Source: Pegea sp. RAD2-039
Taxonomy: Eukaryota; Chordata; Thaliacea; Salpida; Salpidae
Assembly (NCBI GenBank): GCA_034620365.1
Contig: JAQGEQ010000131.1
Coordinates: 1 to 64,000 of the forward strand
DNA: 64,000 nt
Direction: 5' to 3'
Positions within the stretch are counted from its first letter, which is position 1. Each line of letters opens with the position of its first letter. Below, in pieces: positions 58,701 through 64,000 of the stretch. Made by a program: the position numbers and the translations under genes. The notes beneath the pieces were generated by a model. It was not told the DNA's origin. It searched no databases and saw nothing but the letters and a program-made list of their open reading frames with translations.

Positions 58701-59375
58701 ATGGACAACAAACAAATTAATCGAAAGCGAAAGTTGTTATCAACCGAAAGTAACATCGACAATGTAACATCAAAAAAGAAACAATCAAATGAATTATTTA
58801 GTGGAGAGGATGGTTGACACGAAAGTATCGTTGATGAAATTACTTGTAACAATGAAAGAGAAAATATAACAAAGACGAGTAATTCGTCAACCAAAAGTAT
58901 AAAAATCAGCAGAAGTAGTAAATGAAAAAAAAAAAACGTTTGCTGAAAAAAGTCTGATATTGCAAAAATAAATCGGAATGTTTGATTTGTTGTAGACAAT
59001 TTAATTACAAATCTCAACTTTTCAATCATGAAAGAACTCACACTGGTGAGAAATCATATGAATGTATTGTTTGTGAAAGAAAATTTCGTCAAAGATCACA
59101 TCTTGCAAGTCATGAAAAAACACATACTGGAGAGAAATCATTTGAATGTATTGTTTGTGAAATAAATTTTAGTCAAAATTCAAGCCTTTTATCGCATGAA
59201 AGAACTCATAATGGAAAGAAACCATATCAGTGTATTGTTTGTGGAAGAAAGTTTAGAGTAAATCAAACCTTCTAACATATGAAATAATGCATACTGGTGA
59301 GAAACCATTTGATTGAAATGTTTGTGGGAAGCAATTTTGTCATCATGCAAGTCTTTCATACAACGAAACAACTTA
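58701..59375 (+). pseudogene. C2H2 zinc-finger gene, broken
   Basis: ATG 58701 opens MDNKQINRKRKLLSTESN, with a basic nuclear-localisation-like stretch and KKK later. The frame meets a stop at 58815-58817, stays recognisable, meets another near 58923 and shifts at an A-run. From 58978 three good fingers follow (C-x2-C-x12-H-x3-H), each with an HTGEK-type linker: RQFNYKSQLFNHERTH, RKFRQRSHLASHEKTH and INFSQNSSLLSHERTH. A fourth begins (CGRKFRVNQ) and stops at about 59272. After a further frameshift a fifth survives only as HTGEKPF and CGKQFCHHASLS, with its histidines lost. Several independent lesions make it a pseudogene of a DNA-binding protein. The LINE lies immediately downstream. Confidence 0.75.
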
Positions 59376-59545
59376 TAATAATTTTTATTTATTTATTTAT
59401 TACAATATATGTGAAGGAGGGTATCTAAAGAGAGCACCTCTCGCTAACACACATTCTCACAAATTAGATCTCATTGACGTGTAACCGAAAAAGGATATGA
59501 CAATGAAGAATTGCACAGAATCATAGTATTGTAAAAGAGAAAAAT

Positions 59546-62404
59546 TCACAGTTTAGAAATGGCAATGTTGGCGATATTATAACAATTCAGCTTTTTTTTG
59601 AACAACACAAGTGATTTTGACATGAGTGGCAGATTGTTCCATGTACTGATTGTGCGGTACGAGAAAAAACTTAATCTGGCTAACGTAGCTGGTGGAGTGG
59701 GCTTATTAAGATGTAATTTATGTCTTCTAAGTTGATATAACTTGAGGGAGGGACTAATGGAGAAAAAGTCATCAAACTGAAGATCAATTAGGTTGTGAAT
59801 AATTTTAAAAATCAGAATAAGGTAGTATTTTATTCTTCGGATTTCCAAAGTATCTAGATTGAAGAAGCTGAGACTATGCTTATAACTCTCGTATTTGATA
59901 TTAAGTTTCCTGCAAATCAATCTCGTAAATATTGCCTGAACAGATTCGATTTTTCTGATATCACCAACTTGATATGGGATCCATGCACTGACATTGTATT
60001 CAAGAATAGGGCGTATGTACAGTTTGAAAAGGTTGACGAAAAACCATGGATCTTTAGAATTAAAAGTCCTTATGATGAGGTGAACAAGCTTGATAGATTT
60101 TCCAAAGATTCTGGAAACATAACTGTGCCATTTGAAGTCAGATGTCAGAGTAATGCCGAGGTCTATGACTGAGGATACTCGCTCAAGAATAGATCCATTG
60201 ATGTAGTATTGGTTGCTGAAGTTGGCAGCTGGCTTACGGGAGAATGTTATAACTTCAGACTTTGTTGGCTGGATTTTAAGTTGCCAATTCGCAGACCAGT
60301 TTTCTACAATATTTAGTGCAGTTTGGAGTTTTGAGTGAGAACCAGATAATAGCTTGATGTCGTCTGCATACACAAACACACTGACATTGTCTACTGTTAT
60401 TAGTCTTCTGATGAGGTCTTCAATGAAAATCAAAAAGAGAAGTGGACCCAGGACGGAACCTCGAGGAACGCCACTGGTGACTTTACTAGGAGTACATAAA
60501 GATCTTTCTACACAGGTTCGTTGGGTTCTACCTGAGAAGAAATCTTTAATCCATTTTAAGATAGAGTTGCTGATTTTTATGTTTTTCAATACAGTAATGA
60601 GCCTGTTGTGTGGAACAGAATCAAAAGCTTTAGCAAAATCAAGGTATATGATGTCACATGGAGTATTACTTTCGTAATGAGCTGTAAGCTCATTGAAAAA
60701 AGTGAGATGTTGAGTCTAAGAAGATCTTTGCTTAACAAAACCATGCTGGACATCAGATATTAGATGATGCTCCGTCAAATGGCTAGATATATGGTTGTGA
60801 ATGATATGTTCTTGAGTTCTGCAGATAACCGAAGTCAGCAAAACTGGTCTGTAGTTAAGTGCAGTGTTTCTGGGACCCTTCTTATAAATTGGAGTAATAA
60901 TAGCATTCTTCCAAATTAGTGGAAGTCTTCCCCGCTTAAGAGTCATGTTAAAGAGTAACGATAAGGGTTGCGCTAAAGAAGAAGTGCTTTTTCTTAAAAA
61001 TAAAGCTGGGATTTGATCTGGGGTGTTGGAAACTGTTGATTTTAGAGAAGAAATAGCCTTAGATACTATATCAACTGTTATGTCTAGATCTACCATCTCA
61101 GAGATATTTGAAAGGATGTTGGAGTAGGAAATAGTAGGAGTATTGCCATCATTGGTTATAAAAACCTTTTCAAATTGTTTGTTTAGCAATTCAGCTTTAT
61201 TCTTTGGTTCCATCACCAGCTGATTAGCGTTATCAAGCAAGGGAGGTAGATGAGATCTCGCCTTAAGCTTGTGATTAATGAAGCCAAAAAACGTTTTCTT
61301 GCTAGGTGAAGATAAGATTGCACTTTCTTTTCCTAAAAAGAAGCTACAAACTGATTTCTTGTAGACTAGACAAAGATCTTTGTATAGAGGTTTGATGGAA
61401 GGATCTGCTTTAGTTTGTTTGTATAAGAGGTTTTTCAAATGCTGTAAATTCCTTAAATATCTTGGTAAGTGTGGTTTTTTGTTGACTCTATATAAAGGTA
61501 TAAACTTTATGATTGACTCATTAACAGTGTTAGTAAACCTCGAGTAGATATCATTGATGTCTTCGGTAGAGTTGAAAACAGAAATCCAGTCAACACCTGA
61601 TAAAAACAAATGTTTATACTGTTATAATTTCCATGATAAAAGTTCCGTATGCTTGGAGTTCTAACGTTCGAGGAAGTTTACAAAGACATGACTCAGATTG
61701 GCTAAATTAGTTTTGTCTCCATTCAAATTAAACATTTTTCCATTGAATGCTAAATTTGGGTTATTCCAATCAATTCTACTAAAATTAAAATCCCCGAGAA
61801 TATACATCTCAGGACAAACAAGGCTTTTCAGAACCTTCAATAAGGCCTTAATAGTAACCTCAACTTTAGACGGTGGTAGGTAGGTACATATAAAGCGGGA
61901 AAACTTAGACTTTGTGTAATGAAAATTGAAAGCAATAATCTCAAATCCTGGGCAATCAATGGTATTTATCTTAATTCTTGAAATCATGGGTGCCAGTGAT
62001 GTTTTATAGATTACACAAACACCGCCGCCTCTATCAAACAGTCTATCACAGCGCAAAGCACGAAAAAGATCACTGTCGTCCTGAAAGGAGTCAGGATAAA
62101 AGGGTTTCAACCAAGTTTCGGTAATGAAAACAAATGTAAAATCTTGAGAAAGCAAAAGAGCTTTCAATTCGAAAATTTTGTTAACGATTGACCGTGCGTT
62201 GAAAAACATACCTAATATAATAGAAAAATTGTCTTTTTGACACTTGTAAGATTTGGTGGTAGGCTTCCGTGTACTGGTATCTTGGGCTGGAAGCATAGTA
62301 TTAATAATTTTGTGCGAAGAGAGGTTGAATAAGGATGATGTGGGTCCAGTGGTTATTTTGCACTTCCGTTTTTTGAAAAGACCTTCACAATCTTTAAAGC
62401 CCAT
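59546..62404 (-). CDS. LINE ORF2: endonuclease and reverse transcriptase
   Basis: One frame runs the whole way with three in-frame stops: two between about 61610 and 61662, and one at 60716-60718. The endonuclease shows FFNARS (Asn about 69), TETW (Glu 96), GGGV (126-129) and ILGDFN (about 210). The expected final S-D-H motif is absent. The protein jumps from FVNFLER to the SGVDWISVFNS linker, so some 60-80 residues appear to be deleted. The reverse transcriptase shows TPIYKKG, LNYRPV, HGFVKQRSS, YLDFAKAFDSVPHNRL with its catalytic Asp, GVPRGSVLGPLLFLIF and the YADD box. It ends with a C-terminal domain finishing TISTWNNLP. The start overlaps the end of ORF1 by about 50 bp. The copy cannot encode an active enzyme as it stands. 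Confidence 0.85.
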
Positions 62405-63347
62405 GGTGAACCTCGAACTTTGTATTTGAAATCAGTTGGTTGCTCTTTCTGATTTCGGCTGTACGCCTCGTTTAGAAGACGCTTATTTTCTAAGCGATCA
62501 TCTTCACACATATCATATGCTACTCTGACGCCCTGGAACTTTTCTTCCTGCTTAAGCTTATACAGCTTAGCAAGAAACTTACGTTTGTCCCATCTTTCCT
62601 GAAAGGAGACGTTTAACGGTCTTTTATGATTTGATCTTTTTGCCCCGAGTCTGGTTATTGAAACTTTTGAAGCGTCCACAAAACCAAGGCTTTGAGTGCA
62701 CATTTGATTAAAAGTCTTGATGTCATCGTCTCTATCAGTCTCAGAGACACCAAAGATGATGACATTGTTTTCTCTATCCTCCCGGTCCAGAGTAAGTTTT
62801 TTGTGCGTGTCTGTAACCTTCTTGGCAAGAAGTTGCACCACGCTAGTATTTTTTAGGATCCAGAATTACCAACAACTGAGGCCCATGTGAGAGGCTTCTT
62901 TGTGGAGGCATCCAGTTCATCCATAGATTTGGATAAGATAGAAATCTTTTCATTGTTTTTGGCAACATCGTTGCCAATTTCGGATTTAAATTTGGCCAAT
63001 TCAGTGGATATGGTGTTGCTGATGTTGGACAATAGGCTTTTATTAGTGTTAGACGAGGTAGTTGTTTTGTCCATAGATCTACATTTAATGCAGGACCAAG
63101 AAAATCCCACTTGCTGCATTTTATTATTTTCAAATATATCATAAAATTTTTTACTCACATCACTACAAGTAAGGTGAAACCTAGAGAGGCATTTGATGCA
63201 ATCTATTGCCAGATCTTCACCAAAGCAAATTTTGTTACAAGCTTGGCAATTGCCATTGCAAGCTTGTTTTGAAGAACTTGGTTTGCTTGGGTTTTTTGGA
63301 GCTTTTGACCGCAAGGTCCTGCCATTTGTATCTACCATAGTTTCCAT
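62353..63347 (-). CDS. LINE ORF1: PHD-like zinc finger and nucleic-acid-binding region
   Basis: METMVDTNGRTLRSK opens at 63347. Cysteines at 34/37, 50/53, 61 and 86/89 with His 58 give the C4-H-C3 order of a PHD-type zinc finger (CQACNKICFGED, CIKCLSRFHLTC, CIKC). The first frame ends at 62853; one base of slippage in an A6 run at about 62845 separates it from the second half. That half contains REDRENNVIIFGVSETDRDD and RLGAKRSNHKRPLNVSF, typical of the central and C-terminal domain of this ORF1 class, which binds RNA with the reverse transcriptase. The finger recurs as a fragment at 20842. Confidence 0.8.
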
Positions 63348-63358
63348 GATAGATTTTT

Positions 63359-63704
63359 AGTAACACCCACCAAAGTATAAAATTTATAAGTCAGATAAAT
63401 GTATGTGATATGTATGTAAATAAATATATAAATAAATATACGAAGTTAACTATATACAATAAATAATAATAAGTAAATATATAAATAAATACACCACAAA
63501 AGTTAATCACAACTTATTAGCAGTTATTCAAATAGAGTATATAGAAATTGAAGATGATAAAAAGTCCAAATTGATTTCTAATCCAGATATAATCACAAAA
63601 AATATACAAATCATTTACTGAAAACAGTTTTATCAAAGCTTAAAAGTAATATCAGAATAAATTTGTTATTCTGATAACCTATAACCTTATTCAGAAACCT
63701 TATT
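63359..63704. other. AT-rich flank upstream of the LINE
   Basis: AAATAAATATATAAATA-type short repeats lie close to the LINE 5' end. No zinc-finger sequence continuing the gene at 58.7-59.4 kb can be found here. Confidence 0.4.
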
Positions 63705-64000
63705 CAAAAACATTAGCATAATGTTTCGAAACAAGTTTTCGAATTTCTAATCAAAGATTAATTGCTCTAATCTAGCATTGCAGAAGCTACCAGAATGCTA
63801 CCTAAAATATTTCTTATCTTGTTAAGCTTTCCATCTATTTTACAAAACTACTTCTTAAACATGTCTTTAATATTTCTTTATCCATTAGTTATGCATATTC
63901 TTATTAAAAAAGTTTTTTTAGGTCCTAATACAGCAAATGAAAAAACTCTCCTAAGCTGACGACGAACTCTTCCTATTTATAGCTTCTGTTTTATTTCAAC
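63705..64000 (+). repeat. Interspersed repeat shared with 15346-16010
   Basis: Matches the two outer parts of the 15.3-16.0 kb copy without the 370-380 bp middle segment. It continues past the right edge. Confidence 0.7.

Larger units (their letters stand above)
59380..63358 (-). mobile_element. Nearly full-length LINE, CR1/Jockey type
   Basis: Minus strand, from a 5' end near 63358 to a 3' end at about 59380 with an AAAT-type tail. It has two overlapping open regions: ORF1 with a PHD-like zinc finger, and ORF2 with an apurinic-type endonuclease and a reverse transcriptase but no RNase H. Together with the short AT-repeat tail, this fits the CR1/L2/Jockey group. Few lesions are present (one frameshift in ORF1, three in-frame stops in ORF2, one likely internal loss). 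The 3' end is nearly identical to the truncated copy at 56.8 kb, so the family has been active recently. No convincing target-site duplication can be read. Confidence 0.85.

Noticed and set aside
62887-63144. Plus-strand frame opposite LINE ORF1, and similar ones at 59876, 60354 and 61698
   Set aside because: These are antisense shadows of the LINE reading frames.

Overview
The window is about three quarters A+T by eye and looks like animal nuclear DNA. The signs are spliced genes with GT/AG borders, a secreted growth-factor exon with a signal peptide, C2H2 zinc-finger remnants, eukaryotic tRNA genes and a non-LTR retrotransposon (LINE). I cannot name the clade. Gene density is very low, and most of the 64 kb is old, repeatedly copied non-coding sequence.

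Layout. 1-6 kb: one arm of a far-apart inverted repeat, the first coding exon of a TGF-beta-family ligand (minus strand, running off the left edge, with one in-frame stop), and a 2.0 kb element with 150 bp inverted ends. 6.1-11 kb: a glutamine/glutamate/arginine-rich coiled-coil gene and repeat block A. 13.6-16 kb: smaller repeats and a LINE tail. 16.4-18.3 kb: an unrecognised minus-strand gene built from small exons. 19-23 kb: a zinc-finger fossil, purine-rich tandem repeats, a LINE 5' fragment, a cluster of TGACGTCA sites and a 0.66 kb tandem duplication. 23-29 kb: block B, a copy of block A with a broken coiled-coil gene. 29-51 kb: a mosaic of related repeats in both orientations. 52.0-52.2 kb: a damaged initiator tRNA-Met followed 5 bp later by a tRNA-His. 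52.9-58 kb: block C. 58.7-59.4 kb: a broken C2H2 gene. 59.4-63.4 kb: an almost full-length minus-strand LINE of the CR1/Jockey type. 63.7-64 kb: a repeat shared with 15.3-16.0 kb.

The most unusual signal is a short module of about 115 bp, found 26 times between 7.0 and 55.4 kb on both strands. Each has a small perfect or near-perfect hairpin, then 79-103 bp (mostly 87-95), then a box close to GTTTGTGGG. The hairpin is kept while its stem sequence differs between classes, and so is the spacing, although the interior has diverged. This suggests selection or a mechanism acting on structure: a structured RNA, a mobile-element end, or a cruciform or protein-binding unit. I do not recognise the family.

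History that can be read directly: blocks A, B and C share an old LINE fragment, so that insertion predates their duplication. A younger LINE insertion is present in C, while B preserves the empty site. All coordinates of repeat edges are by eye and accurate to tens of bases; exon models rest on reading frame, splice signals and phase only.
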